A stretch of 64,000 bases of DNA from an uncultured Prevotellaceae bacterium (GTDB lineage Bacteria > Bacteroidota > Bacteroidia > Bacteroidales > Bacteroidaceae), in assembly GCA_900315095.1 (NCBI GenBank), contig OMXS01000004.1, forward strand, positions 114,649 to 178,648, written 5' to 3'. Under the pieces are notes generated by a model, which saw only the letters and a list, made by a program, of their open reading frames with translations, was not told the origin of the DNA and did not search any database. Positions 24,784 to 35,052 of this stretch are shown one piece after another. Position 1 is the first letter of the stretch. Every line of letters starts with the position of its first letter. Both the position numbers and the translations under genes were made by a program.

Positions 24784-27700
24784 ATGGAAGACTTTATACA
24801 CCTGCACGTTCATACTTATTATTCTATTCTTGACGGCCAGTCGAAGATTAAGAGTCTGGTTGACAAGGCTATAGCCGACGGCCAGCGCGGCATGGCCATT
24901 ACCGACCACGGCGACATGTATGGCATAAAGGAGTTTCACGACTATGTGAACGGAGTGAACAAGAAACGCAAGAAGGAAGGACTAGAACCCTTCAAGCCCA
25001 TCTTCGGCTGTGAGATGTATGTGGCAAAGAACGGTCCAAAGGAGCAGAAGGAAGGCAAACAAGACCAAGGTGGCTACCATCTCATTGTGCTTGCGAAGAA
25101 CGAGACGGGATACAGAAACCTTATTAAAATAGTCAGCAACGCGTGGGTTGACGGTTTTTACATGCGTCCAAGAACCGACCGTGCCGACCTTGAAAGCCAT
25201 CACGAAGGACTCATAGTGTGCTCGGCGTGCATTGCGGGAGAGGTGCCTGCCAAGATACTAAAAGACGACATAGCGGGAGCTCGCGAAGCCATCGAGTGGC
25301 ACAAGCGCGTATTTGGCGACGACTATTACCTAGAGTTGCAACGCCATGAGGTGAAAGACCCTACGATAAGGGCCAATCGCGAGACATTCCCTCTTCAGCA
25401 AAAGGCCAACAAGGTGATTATAGAACTTGCTCATGAATACGGCATCAAGCTCGTTTGCACCAACGATGCCCACTTCGTGGACAAGGAGAACGCTGAGGCT
25501 CACGACCACTTGCTGTGCCTCTCTACAGGCAAGGATATCGACGACCCTGAACGTATGCTCTACTCGAAACAGGAGTGGTTTAAGACCAAAGAGGAGATGT
25601 GGGAGGTGTTCAACGATGTTCCTGAGGCGATGGCAAACACTATCGAGATTCTGGACAAGGTGGAGACATATAGCCTCGACAACGACCCCATCATGCCGTT
25701 CTTCCCTATTCCCGAGTCGTTCGGAACGGAGGAGGGGTGGCGAAAGAAATTCACAGAGCAACAACTTTACGATGAGTTCACCTCTGACGAGAACGGGGAG
25801 AACCAACTGTCGTCAGAAGAGGGCGAGAAGAAGATAAAGAAACTCGGCGGATACGACAAGATTTACCGCATCAAGTTCGAGGCTGACTATCTTGCAAAAC
25901 TTGCATACGAGGGCGCAAAGAAACGTTACGCGGAACTTACCGACGAGATTCTTGACCGCATAAAGTTCGAGTTGCACATCATGAAGACTATGGGATTCCC
26001 AGGTTACTTCCTCATTGTGCAGGACTTCATCAACTCTGCCCGCGACGAACTGGGTGTGATGGTGGGACCTGGTCGAGGTTCGGCGGCAGGAAGTGTTGTT
26101 GCCTATTGTCTCGGAATAACGAAGATTGACCCTCTGAAATATGACCTTCTGTTCGAGCGTTTCCTTAACCCCGACCGTATCTCCCTGCCCGATATCGATA
26201 CTGACTTCGACGATGACGGGCGCGGAAAGGTGCTTAAATGGGTGGAGGACAAATATGGCCACGAGAACTGCGCGCATATCATCACCTACGCCACGATGGC
26301 AACGAAGAACTCGCTGAAGGACGTGGCGCGAGTGGAGAAGGTGCCAATAGCGGTGTCGAACGCTTTGTGCAAGGCAATTCCCGACCGCCTGCCCGACGGC
26401 ATGAAGATGAACTTGCCGAATGCAATAAAGTGCACCAAGGAACTGCAGGAGGCAGAGGTGAGTGACGACCAAGCGCTGTCTAACACTATAAAATATGCCA
26501 AAATGCTGGAGGGAACGGTGCGAGGCACGGGCATTCACGCCTGTGGTTTCATCATCTGCCGCGACCCTATTAGCGACCATGTGCCACTTTCCACCGCCGA
26601 CGACCCCGATTTCAAGGGAACGAAAACCAACTGCACTCAGTATGACGGTCATGTGATAGAATCTACAGGACTCATCAAGATGGACTTCCTCGGACTTAAA
26701 ACGCTGTCGGAGTTGAAGGAGGCATGTGCTAACATCAAGATGACACGAGGCATAGATGTTGACCTTGACAATATCCCTATCGACGACCCCAAGACCTATC
26801 AACTCTATCAGCAAGGGCGCACCATAGGCACGTTCCAGTTTGAGTCGAGCGGCATGCAGAAATACTTGCGCGAACTGAAGCCGACAGTATTCGAGGATCT
26901 CATCGCAATGAACGCCCTCTATCGTCCCGGTCCTATGGGTTACATCCCTCAGTTTATCCGCCGTAAGCACGGAGAGGAGCCCATAACTTACGATATACCC
27001 GTTATGGAGAAATACCTGAAAGACACGTACGGCATCACCGTCTATCAGGAGCAAGTGATGTTGTTGTCACGACTATTGGCCGACTTCACAAGAGGTGAGA
27101 GTGACGCTCTTCGTAAAGCGATGGGTAAGAAGAAAAAGGACATCGTAGATGCAATGAAGCCTAAGTTCATTGAGGGCGGCAAGAAGAATGGTCACGATCC
27201 AAAGATTCTCGAGAAGATTTGGGGCGACTGGGAGGCTTTTGCTTCCTATGCGTTCAACAAGTCGCATGCCGCATGCTATTCGTGGGTGGCTTTCCAGACG
27301 GCTTATCTCAAGGCAAACTACCCGGCGGAGTTCATGGCTGCCATCATGAGTCGCCGCAAGGATGACATCAAGGAAATAACAAAGCTGATGGATGAATGCA
27401 AGGCGATGGGAATACATACTATGGGACCTGATGTCAACGAGAGTTTCTTGAAGTTTGGTGTTAACCAGAAAGGAGAGATACGTTTCGGGCTCGGAGGAGT
27501 AAAAGGCATGGGAGAGTCAGCTGCAAACGCCATCATTGAGGAGCGCGAGAAGAACGGACAGTTCTCGTCGCTGTTCGACTTTGCAGAGCGAATGGGTATT
27601 AATGTAAACCGCAAGGCATACGAGGTGCTGGCACTTAGTGGCGGTTTTGATAGTTTCGGAATAAAGCGCGAGCAGTTCTTTGCTCTATCCAATAAGGGTG

Positions 27701-28491
27701 AGATGTTTATTGACTCGTTGGTGCGTTATGGTCAGAACTACATGAGTGCAAAGCAACAGATGGAGCACTCGCTTTTCGGCGACTTTGGTGACGTGGAGAT
27801 TGTTCATCCGAAAATTCCCGATGCAGAGTCTTGGAGTTCGATAGAGCGTCTTAACAAGGAGCGCGAACTTGTAGGCATCTATCTCTCTGCCCATCCGCTC
27901 GACGACTATTCGGTGGTGCTGAAGAAACTATGCAACACTCATTGTGCTGAACTCGAAAACAAAGAGGAGTTAGCGAAACGACAGGAACTGACACTTGGCG
28001 GCATAGTGACCGGCGTCAGAACACGCTTTGACAAGAATGGTAATCCATGCGGTTTTGTCACCATCGAAGACTATGAAGGTTCTGGGGAGATGCCGTTCTT
28101 CGGCGAGGACTGGGGCAAATGGAGTGGTATGCTTCAAGAGGGCAACACGGTGTATGTCACGGCCAAGTGTGTCCAGCGTTTTGCCAATAGTACTTATGTA
28201 AAATTCGTTGTAAGCAACATACAATTCTTGAGAACCGTGAAAGAGAACCGCATCGACCATATCACTATCACTATGCGCTCTACCGACCTCGACGAGGAAG
28301 GCGTTGAGGAACTATGCAGCGTCTTTGACGAGTATCCGGGCAATGTGGGAGTCTATTTTAAGATAGTAGATGTGCTTACAAACACTTATGTCACGTTGCG
28401 GTCGAGAACGAAGAATGTGGAACTTACCCACGAGCTGATTAGTTATCTTGACGAAAACGAGAAATTCAAGTATAACATAGAGACAAATTGA
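24784..28491 (+). CDS. dnaE: DNA polymerase III subunit alpha
   Basis: Replicative polymerase, 1235 residues, the usual length for Bacteroidetes. The PHP domain opens the protein ([15 protein letters not shown]). The palm carries catalytic acids in [13 protein letters not shown] after [18 protein letters not shown]. Other conserved stretches are [28 protein letters not shown] and [15 protein letters not shown]. The C-terminal OB-fold ([15 protein letters not shown]) binds DNA or partner subunits. trxA follows after 100 bases, a conserved pairing. Confidence 0.98.
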   Translation: MEDFIHLHVHTYYSILDGQSKIKSLVDKAIADGQRGMAITDHGDMYGIKEFHDYVNGVNKKRKKEGLEPFKPIFGCEMYVAKNGPKEQKEGKQDQGGYHLIVLAKNETGYRNLIKIVSNAWVDGFYMRPRTDRADLESHHEGLIVCSACIAGEVPAKILKDDIAGAREAIEWHKRVFGDDYYLELQRHEVKDPTIRANRETFPLQQKANKVIIELAHEYGIKLVCTNDAHFVDKENAEAHDHLLCLSTGKDIDDPERMLYSKQEWFKTKEEMWEVFNDVPEAMANTIEILDKVETYSLDNDPIMPFFPIPESFGTEEGWRKKFTEQQLYDEFTSDENGENQLSSEEGEKKIKKLGGYDKIYRIKFEADYLAKLAYEGAKKRYAELTDEILDRIKFELHIMKTMGFPGYFLIVQDFINSARDELGVMVGPGRGSAAGSVVAYCLGITKIDPLKYDLLFERFLNPDRISLPDIDTDFDDDGRGKVLKWVEDKYGHENCAHIITYATMATKNSLKDVARVEKVPIAVSNALCKAIPDRLPDGMKMNLPNAIKCTKELQEAEVSDDQALSNTIKYAKMLEGTVRGTGIHACGFIICRDPISDHVPLSTADDPDFKGTKTNCTQYDGHVIESTGLIKMDFLGLKTLSELKEACANIKMTRGIDVDLDNIPIDDPKTYQLYQQGRTIGTFQFESSGMQKYLRELKPTVFEDLIAMNALYRPGPMGYIPQFIRRKHGEEPITYDIPVMEKYLKDTYGITVYQEQVMLLSRLLADFTRGESDALRKAMGKKKKDIVDAMKPKFIEGGKKNGHDPKILEKIWGDWEAFASYAFNKSHAACYSWVAFQTAYLKANYPAEFMAAIMSRRKDDIKEITKLMDECKAMGIHTMGPDVNESFLKFGVNQKGEIRFGLGGVKGMGESAANAIIEEREKNGQFSSLFDFAERMGINVNRKAYEVLALSGGFDSFGIKREQFFALSNKGEMFIDSLVRYGQNYMSAKQQMEHSLFGDFGDVEIVHPKIPDAESWSSIERLNKERELVGIYLSAHPLDDYSVVLKKLCNTHCAELENKEELAKRQELTLGGIVTGVRTRFDKNGNPCGFVTIEDYEGSGEMPFFGEDWGKWSGMLQEGNTVYVTAKCVQRFANSTYVKFVVSNIQFLRTVKENRIDHITITMRSTDLDEEGVEELCSVFDEYPGNVGVYFKIVDVLTNTYVTLRSRTKNVELTHELISYLDENEKFKYNIETN

Positions 28492-28591
28492 CATGCTGCT
28501 CTCGCCTGCGTGGTGTAAATTGCTGTTGGCATGCTCTTTGTAATAGGTTTTTATAGATAAATATTGTTGAACAAATAAACAAACAAGCAAA

Positions 28592-28906
28592 ATGGAAGTA
28601 AATATCACACAAGAGAACTTTGAGAGTTACAAGAATGGCTCGTTGCCATTGGTAGTTGATTTCTGGGCAACATGGTGTGGGCCTTGCCGCATGATTGGTC
28701 CAATTGTTTCACAACTGGCAGAGGAGTTTGACGGCAAACTCGTTGTAGGCAAGTGCGATGTGGAGGAGAATGACGATGTGGCAGCAGAACTGGGCATCCG
28801 CAACATCCCTACAATCATCTTCTTCAAGAACGGCGTTGAGGTTGACCGCCATGTGGGTTCTGCTCCTGCCGGTGTGCTTCGCCAGAAGTTCGAGGCTCTG
28901 CTTTAA
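28592..28906 (+). CDS. trxA: Thioredoxin
   Basis: Cytoplasmic thiol-disulfide oxidoreductase, 104 residues. Active site WCGPC in VVDFWATWCGPCRM and the cis-Pro region RNIPTIIFFKNG. No signal peptide. Downstream of dnaE on the same strand and closed by a terminator at 28948. Confidence 0.97.
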   Translation: MEVNITQENFESYKNGSLPLVVDFWATWCGPCRMIGPIVSQLAEEFDGKLVVGKCDVEENDDVAAELGIRNIPTIIFFKNGVEVDRHVGSAPAGVLRQKFEALL

Positions 28907-28947
28907 AAGATATCAGAGCTTTGCTAATACTGATTAATAAAAAGTAT

Positions 28948-28987
28948 AATAGCCTGTTTCGTAATCGAAATAGGCTATTTGTTTTTT
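28948..28987 (+). terminator. Terminator after trxA
   Basis: Stem AATAGCCTGTTTCG / CGAAATAGGCTATT (one mismatch) with a TAAT loop, followed by TTGTTTTTT. Strong intrinsic terminator. Confidence 0.85.
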
Positions 28988-29007
28988 AATAAAGTGTAGA
29001 CGTATGG

Positions 29008-29418
29008 TTAGAAACTGATTACTCTTGAACCATCTTCTGCCTCCTCGATGGTTACTTTCGTTGCATCTTCTGGCAATAAGTCCTCAATCAGTTCCGGCCA
29101 CTCGATGAAGCAGAGGTTGCCGCTATAGAAATATTCTTCGTATCCCATATCGTAGACTTCCTCTATTTTCTTGATGCGGTAGAAATCGAAGTGATAGATG
29201 GTGTCCTCCTCGCTGGTTTCATACTCATTGACGATGGCGAACGTGGGCGATGTTATTACATCGTCAACTCCCATCTCCTCGCATATTGCCTTTATGAACG
29301 TAGTCTTGCCGGCGCCCATCTTACCATAGAAGGCGAACACCTTGCCTGCGGGCATATTGTCGATGAACTCACGTGCCGCACTCCTTATTTCATTGATGTC
29401 TTTAATCTTTATTTCCAT
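29008..29418 (-). CDS. tsaE: tRNA threonylcarbamoyladenosine biosynthesis ATPase TsaE
   Basis: P-loop ATPase of 136 residues working with TsaB, TsaD and TsaC to make t6A37 in ANN-reading tRNAs. Walker A is FYGKMGAGKTTFIKAI; SPTFAIVNEY and the Walker-B-like HFDFYRIKK follow; LCFIEWPE is typical of the C-terminal part. It is last gene of the aroA-porW-porX-tsaE run. Confidence 0.95.
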   Translation of the reverse strand: MEIKIKDINEIRSAAREFIDNMPAGKVFAFYGKMGAGKTTFIKAICEEMGVDDVITSPTFAIVNEYETSEEDTIYHFDFYRIKKIEEVYDMGYEEYFYSGNLCFIEWPELIEDLLPEDATKVTIEEAEDGSRVISF

Positions 29419-29464
29419 TACTTTTTACTTGTTGTTATAATCATCACCAAACAACCATCACCCA

Positions 29465-31030
29465 TCACTTTCTTTTTCTACCTCGCAAGGTAACTAATGG
29501 CACAATCATTTCCTCCATTGAAATTCCACCGTGCTGGAACGTGTCCTTGTAGTAGGAAACGTAGTAGTTGTAGTTATTAGGGTAGGCGAGGAACGAATTG
29601 CCTGTTGCGAAAACGTACGACGTGCTAAGGTTAGGTGTCGGCAACTGTGCCTGAGCTGGGTTCTTTATGGTAAACACTTCTTTCGGGTTGTAACTGAGGT
29701 TCTTGCCCAGTTTATATCTAAGATTGGTGTTAGTGTTGCGGTCTCCGATGATTTTCACGGGTTTGCTTGCGCGTATGCTTCCGTGGTCGGTGGTGATGAC
29801 TACGGTGAAATCTGTCTGTGCCAAAGCCTTTAGGAGTTCTGACATTACGGAATGACGGAACCAACTGAGTGTTATCGAGCGGTATGCCGACTCGTTGTTT
29901 GCCAGTTCGCGCACCATCTTCGACTCCGTACGCGCGTGACTCAGCATGTCGATGAAGTTTATTACCACCACGTTGAGGTCGTTCTGCTTCATCTGGTTGA
30001 ACTGTCCGAGGAAACGCTCGGCACCATTGGAGTCGTTAATCTTATGGTATGAGAACGTATCGCGGCGGCGGAATCGCTCTATCTGTGTTCTCACCAGCGG
30101 TTCCTCATTGAGGTTCTTGCCTTCTTCCTCGTCTTCATCCACCCACAACTCGGGGAACATCTCAGCTATCTTCGTAGGCATCAGACCGCTGAAAATGGCA
30201 TTGCGCGCATATTGCGTTGCTGTCGGGAGAATACTGAAATATGTCTCTTCCTCGATGTCGAACATGTCGCCAATCTCCTGTGCAAGCACTCGCCATTGGT
30301 CGTATCGGAAGTTGTCTATCACGATGAGGAACACCTTTTCGCCGCTGGAGAGCAGCGGGAAAATCTTCTTTTTGAAGATGTCGGGACTCATTGTGGGGCG
30401 GTCAGCCGTTTGCATCGTTTTGGGGTCCACCCATTCGAGATAGTTGTTCTTTATGAATTTCACGAAACCGTTGTTGGCTTCCTCCTTCTGCATCTGCAAC
30501 ATCTCGTTCATGTTGCTCTCGGCACTGGTCAGTTCCAGTTCCCAGCGCACCAGCAGTTTATAAACGTTTGTCCAATCGTCAGCAGTGCGGCAGTTGGCTA
30601 TCTGCATCGCGATGTTCTGGAAGTTCTGTTGGTAACCGCTTTGAGTCACCTCTGCCACTATCTCTCGCTGGTGGATGTTCTTCTTCAGGGTGAGCAATAT
30701 CTGGACGGGGTTGACTGGCTTGATGAGATAGTCGGCGATTTTCGAACCGATAGCTTGGTCCATGATGTTCTCCTCCTCGCTCTTGGTTACCATCACGACA
30801 GGGGTTGCGGGCTGAATCTCTTTCAGTTTCTGAAGTGTTTCAAGTCCGCTAATGCCTGGCATCATCTCGTCGAGCAGAATGAGGTCAAAAGTGCGCTGGT
30901 TGCATTGGTCGATGGCATCGGTGCCGTTAGTCACCGTCACCACCTCATATCCTTTCTTCTCAAGGAACATGATGTGCGCACGAAGAAGCTCTATCTCGTC
31001 ATCAACCCAAAGTAGTAGTCCGTTGCTCAT
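29465..31030 (-). CDS. porX: PorX: type IX secretion response regulator with PglZ domain
   Basis: 521 residues. An N-terminal receiver domain (about 1-125) has acidic DDE near the start, phospho-acceptor Asp in LILLDEMMPG and Lys in DYLIKPVNP. A helical linker follows, then an alkaline-phosphatase-superfamily PglZ domain (about 205-515) with VIDNFRYDQWR and ITTDHGSIRA metal-site motifs. In P. gingivalis PorX and its kinase PorY (with SigP) control type IX secretion genes, and the PglZ domain is a zinc-dependent nucleotide phosphodiesterase. It follows porW by 53 bases. The PorY kinase is not in the window. Confidence 0.94.
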   Translation of the reverse strand: MSNGLLLWVDDEIELLRAHIMFLEKKGYEVVTVTNGTDAIDQCNQRTFDLILLDEMMPGISGLETLQKLKEIQPATPVVMVTKSEEENIMDQAIGSKIADYLIKPVNPVQILLTLKKNIHQREIVAEVTQSGYQQNFQNIAMQIANCRTADDWTNVYKLLVRWELELTSAESNMNEMLQMQKEEANNGFVKFIKNNYLEWVDPKTMQTADRPTMSPDIFKKKIFPLLSSGEKVFLIVIDNFRYDQWRVLAQEIGDMFDIEEETYFSILPTATQYARNAIFSGLMPTKIAEMFPELWVDEDEEEGKNLNEEPLVRTQIERFRRRDTFSYHKINDSNGAERFLGQFNQMKQNDLNVVVINFIDMLSHARTESKMVRELANNESAYRSITLSWFRHSVMSELLKALAQTDFTVVITTDHGSIRASKPVKIIGDRNTNTNLRYKLGKNLSYNPKEVFTIKNPAQAQLPTPNLSTSYVFATGNSFLAYPNNYNYYVSYYKDTFQHGGISMEEMIVPLVTLRGRKRK

Positions 31031-31083
31031 ATTCTTATTGTTGAAGATTAAACTAATAACTCCTAACTTCTAACTCCTAACTC

Positions 31084-34000
31084 TTAGAATCCATCGAGGT
31101 CGTAATATTCGTCCTCAATGTCGAATTCGTTATTGTTGTTTTTGTTGTTTTTCTGAGGCGTTTCGGGTGCATCGCCGAAGTCATCGAAGTAGATGACATC
31201 TTCATCGGTCTCCGTTTCCTCTTGCGCCTCTGGCTGTTCAGGTTCTTCAGGTGTCTCTGTCTGTTGAGGCTGAGGTGTTGTAGTCGTTGCTGGTTGCGGT
31301 TTCTGCGGAACCTCAGGTGTCTCAGGCATCTCAGGAGTTACAGGAGTTTCTGGAACGTTCGGAGTTTCTGGGATGACAAGTGTTTCGGGAACATCCGTAT
31401 TCTCAGGAGTTTCTGGGATGTCCGGAATAATCAGGTTGTCGAGGTTCTCAGGTGTCACGGTTGTGGCGGGTTCTGGAATTTCCTCTATAACCGTTTCTGT
31501 CTCGTTTGTTGTCGGCTCTGGGATTTCCTGGATAACTGTTTCCGTCTCCGTAGCAATAGGCTCTGTGGTTTCCTCAATTATAGTACCAGTTTGCTCTACG
31601 GCAGGAACATCGGGTTCGGGCACGGTGGTGCCTTCCGTTGGAGCCTGGTTGTCCTCAGGAATAATATTATTCTCAGGAGCGGCGGCATCAATGCCCTCGT
31701 CGATGGTTGTTCCTTCTTCTATAGTAGTGCTGTTGTCCTCACCGTTATAGAAGCCGTCTTCATTCTCTGGCGGTGCGGGTTGCTCCACTGGCCGTTCGTA
31801 TTCTATTTCGGCAGGTTCGGTAAGCAGTTGCAGGGTTGAAGGTTTCAGCGGACTGTAGTTCTTCTCGAAGAACTTGTCATAGTCCTTATAACTGAAGTTT
31901 GTTCCGAGCAGCGGCAGGTTGGCCTCGCTGATGATTATTCCGCGTGCTTTCTTTATCAACCTCGTCACCGGTTCATACTTATAGAGCATGCGGGCATATT
32001 GCAGGGCTTCGTCGTAGGTGCGGAACCCTGTTATCTGCATGCGGTGGAGCCCTTCAAAGTCGTCGATGGTCATGTCGAAGTTACGCACCATGAAGTTGGT
32101 GAAGTTATAGCGAGCCATCTCGAAGAGCAGTTGGTTCTCCTGTATGGAGTCGGGGTTATAGATAAGCATGAATAGATGTGGCGCCAAACGGTCAGCAACG
32201 AACTTTCGTGCCTGTATTGAGTCACTATCGTTGAGCACAATGCTGCGGCGCTCCCATACGTCTCCGATGTCGAACTTGCCTCCGCGCAGCTGTCGCCCAG
32301 CCTTTACTCCGTTGATAATCATTCCAGCCAGTTCGCTTATGCGGCTGTTAGGATAGTTCTTCACCACCTCATTCATGTCCTCGAGACACCCCTCAGCATC
32401 GCCGCTGTTCAGTTTGCTCAATCCTCCTATGAAGATGAACTTGTCGCGGTTGGCACCCAATGGGAATCTCGATTTAGATGTCTCGGCATTTCTTCTCACT
32501 TCTCCCAGTCGGTCGGCCTTGAAAGCCTCGTAGGTGGCTGCATAGAGCGAGTCCTCAATCATCGTTCCGAAGCGTGCGTTCTCCTCGTAGTGAGGATCGG
32601 AAAGCAACGTTGTCCATTGGCTTTCGGGATATTTGTCCTTAAGTTTTGCAAGATACGACTGTGCCACTCCTGGCATTCCCATTCGTTGATAGAGCAGATA
32701 AAGATGATAATAGACATCATCCATGTGCTCGTATTCAGGATATTGGTTGTCGAGTCTCACGAGGTGTTTCTCGCTCAACTTAAGGAAGTCGAGTTTATCC
32801 TTGAATATGACGCCCGCATGATAGAGTCCGTCCATTATGATGAGGTTGCTTGCCTGCACCTGCTCTTCGGAGAACGGTATCTGTGCGAGGTAATACTCAC
32901 GCTTGTGCGGATCGTTCTGCGCGCTGTCCACCTTGCTCTCTGCTATCGAGTCGGCTGCTGCCTCTGCTGCCATTAGCGAGTCCCGTTGCTCGTCGGTCAG
33001 TTGCGAGTAGTCATCTTGCGCCACTACCGTTCGGTTCACTCGTTGCCAATCGTCAACATTCTCTCGACGCCCCCATTGCTTCTGGAAAGCCGCCTTACCC
33101 TGATTCACCGCCATCTGGTTGTAGAAGTACCATAATCCGTTTTGCGTTTGAGCCGTCTGCTGTTGTGCTTGCTGGTCTCGGCCAGTGTTTCCCTGGTTCT
33201 GAGCCTGCTGTTGTTGTGCTTGTTGCTCTTGTTGAGCCTTGCGCTCCTCTTTCTCCTTCTTCTTCAGAGCCTCTATTACGCGGTCGATGGCAGCGTTTCG
33301 GTCAGTTTCAGACATCTTTGCAAGTGCTTGCAGAGAGTCTTGCAGATGAATGGCATCGGTGTATGGCACCAGTTCGTCGAGCACCTTAGAGCGGTATGCC
33401 AGCGCCTCGTAGTCTTTGCGGTCCTTGTCGAGCAATCCTATCGCCTCTCCGTAGCATCGCTTGGCATCGCTGAATTTCTCTCGCGCCCAGTAGAGGTCGC
33501 CCAATTTCAACAGCAACACACCTTTTTCTATTCCTGTCCTTGTGGCTTTTGTGTTACCCTTCTCATATGCCTCTATGGCCTTTGCGGTATCATTGTCAAG
33601 CAGGTAGATATTACCCATTGCGTAATACACTTGGTCGAGATAGTCCTTGTTGTTGTCCGAGGCAGCCATTCGCTTCAGCTTGCTTATCATCTGCTTTGTT
33701 TTGCCGCTGGCCATCACCTCGGTCATTGCTATGCGAGCGTTGAAGTCGAGTTCGTAAGGCGGGTTCAGTCGCAACACTCGTTTGAATGCCTTGTAAGCGA
33801 GTTCGTTGTGTCCCAGTTCAGCCTCCAACTGTCCCATGAGATACCATTCGCGTGCCTTCTGCTTGCGTCTCATCTCATGGCGTATCACCTTGCGCAGATA
33901 AGGTATGGCTTGCTCTATCTGGTTGGTGTGGATGTAATAGTCGGCATAGGTGTAGTCCCACTCTTTCACGGCGCGCCAGTCAAGCGAGTCACGTCGCATC

Positions 34001-34587
34001 TTTGTTATCACGTCCTCGGCGTCGTACATGAAGTCTGACTCGATGTAGCACTTTGCCAGCCATGCTCGTGCTTTTCCGTAGATAGCGGGTTGCGTGGCAT
34101 AGAGCCGGCTCATGTATGAGAATGTTGAAGCCGCCTCATCGAAGTCGCCTTTATGGAATTGTGAGCGTCCCATGAGCATCCACGCTTTCCAGAGGAACGG
34201 ATTATACTCGCGGCGGTTGAGCCACTCCTTGTCCTTGTCCGTTTTCTTGCGGCTCTTGTTCCATTCGGGCTTTCGCTTGATGCTATGTTGTTTTATCGCC
34301 TTTTTCGATTTCTCTATGGCGCGCTCGAAGTTTCCTTTGCCCAATTCACGGCTGTTCTTGTTGCTTACTGTGTAAAGTGGAATTCGCTCGGTGAAGTTGT
34401 CCTTGTTGCCCTGTTCTTTCTCGAGTGAGCCGTCAATATATGCCATTGCACCGTTATAATAAGTGTTATATCGGGCGTTGAAAGAATGCCACCAGCGACT
34501 TGCCGACGTGTTCTTCGACGTAGAACATGCCGTGAAAAAAAGTGTCACCACAATGGCAACGGCAATATATTGCTCTCTTACCTTCAT
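31084..34587 (-). CDS. porW: PorW/SprE: type IX secretion TPR lipoprotein
   Basis: 1167-residue lipoprotein (signal ending FFTAC, Cys21) acting in the periplasm. Tandem TPR-like helical pairs run through about residues 90-420 (WKAWMLMGRSQFHKGDFDEAA; AREWYLMGQLEAELGHNELAYKA) and again from about 560 to 900. In between is a Gln/Ala-rich segment (about 450-490) and NGLWYFYNQ. In P. gingivalis and F. johnsoniae PorW/SprE is needed for type IX secretion and links the PorKN ring to the translocon. The last 230 residues are a degenerate Pro/Glu/Thr repeat tail (PETPNVPETPVTP) ending in an acidic segment. Encoded between aroA and porX. Confidence 0.9.
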   Translation of the reverse strand: MKVREQYIAVAIVVTLFFTACSTSKNTSASRWWHSFNARYNTYYNGAMAYIDGSLEKEQGNKDNFTERIPLYTVSNKNSRELGKGNFERAIEKSKKAIKQHSIKRKPEWNKSRKKTDKDKEWLNRREYNPFLWKAWMLMGRSQFHKGDFDEAASTFSYMSRLYATQPAIYGKARAWLAKCYIESDFMYDAEDVITKMRRDSLDWRAVKEWDYTYADYYIHTNQIEQAIPYLRKVIRHEMRRKQKAREWYLMGQLEAELGHNELAYKAFKRVLRLNPPYELDFNARIAMTEVMASGKTKQMISKLKRMAASDNNKDYLDQVYYAMGNIYLLDNDTAKAIEAYEKGNTKATRTGIEKGVLLLKLGDLYWAREKFSDAKRCYGEAIGLLDKDRKDYEALAYRSKVLDELVPYTDAIHLQDSLQALAKMSETDRNAAIDRVIEALKKKEKEERKAQQEQQAQQQQAQNQGNTGRDQQAQQQTAQTQNGLWYFYNQMAVNQGKAAFQKQWGRRENVDDWQRVNRTVVAQDDYSQLTDEQRDSLMAAEAAADSIAESKVDSAQNDPHKREYYLAQIPFSEEQVQASNLIIMDGLYHAGVIFKDKLDFLKLSEKHLVRLDNQYPEYEHMDDVYYHLYLLYQRMGMPGVAQSYLAKLKDKYPESQWTTLLSDPHYEENARFGTMIEDSLYAATYEAFKADRLGEVRRNAETSKSRFPLGANRDKFIFIGGLSKLNSGDAEGCLEDMNEVVKNYPNSRISELAGMIINGVKAGRQLRGGKFDIGDVWERRSIVLNDSDSIQARKFVADRLAPHLFMLIYNPDSIQENQLLFEMARYNFTNFMVRNFDMTIDDFEGLHRMQITGFRTYDEALQYARMLYKYEPVTRLIKKARGIIISEANLPLLGTNFSYKDYDKFFEKNYSPLKPSTLQLLTEPAEIEYERPVEQPAPPENEDGFYNGEDNSTTIEEGTTIDEGIDAAAPENNIIPEDNQAPTEGTTVPEPDVPAVEQTGTIIEETTEPIATETETVIQEIPEPTTNETETVIEEIPEPATTVTPENLDNLIIPDIPETPENTDVPETLVIPETPNVPETPVTPEMPETPEVPQKPQPATTTTPQPQQTETPEEPEQPEAQEETETDEDVIYFDDFGDAPETPQKNNKNNNNEFDIEDEYYDLDGF

Positions 34588-34635
34588 TCTTTCATGTAAA
34601 AATCATCCAGAGCAGAGATTATAATCTATCAACTA

Positions 34636-35025
34636 TCAATTGGCAATTATCAACATCACCTCGTCCTTTACCTGGTCGGGCAGGCTTACACGGCGCAAGG
34701 TAAGGCTTCGGCACCAGTCTTTCACCTCCTCGGTTTTCATGGTATAGAGCACCTCGCGGAACATTTCCGCCTCGTCGTCGGTGTAGGAGTCTGACTGCCG
34801 TTCCTTGAATTTGTCCAGTTCCTCGTCGTCGAAATACTCTATAGGTTTCGTGGCCGCCTCCATCATGCATTCCTGCTCGCACCGTGGGTCGTTACCGTTG
34901 CATGTGGCGCAGGTTGCCGTACTATTACTAATAACGTCTGAACTGCCGTCTTTATTGTGTGACAGCAGACCCAGTATGGCGGCAATGACGCCCAGCGCTA
35001 TTAATGCTATTACGAGATAGAGCAT
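34636..35025 (-). CDS. Small membrane-anchored Cys-rich protein
   Basis: About 129 residues, not recognised as a named family. One N-terminal membrane helix (MLYLVIALIALGVIAAILGLL), then a short Cys cluster C-x2-C-x6-C-x3-C (CATCNGNDPRCEQEC) that could bind a metal or form disulfides, an acidic helical middle and a basic C-terminus. Start at the ATG 35025, which gives the helix at once; a TTG further up is less likely. It lies between aroA (27-base gap) and porW, so it may be an envelope factor related to type IX secretion; that is inference from position only. Confidence 0.72.
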   Translation of the reverse strand: MLYLVIALIALGVIAAILGLLSHNKDGSSDVISNSTATCATCNGNDPRCEQECMMEAATKPIEYFDDEELDKFKERQSDSYTDDEAEMFREVLYTMKTEEVKDWCRSLTLRRVSLPDQVKDEVMLIIAN

Positions 35026-35052
35026 ATATTCATGTTGAACAAACGCCAACTG

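Noticed and set aside
25813-27054. 413-codon open frame on the minus strand inside dnaE
   Set aside because: It is a codon-bias shadow of dnaE, which is conserved throughout this stretch including its catalytic acids; the antisense translation has no domain features.
31222-31839. 205-codon plus-strand open frame opposite the PorW tail
   Set aside because: It arises from the low-complexity Pro/Glu/Thr repeats read in antisense; composition is Arg/Phe/Leu/Cys-rich without recognisable structure.
34320-34620. Possible tRNA or small RNA upstream of porW
   Set aside because: No cloverleaf or terminator could be drawn; the region is the porW signal-peptide coding part plus a short AT-rich spacer.
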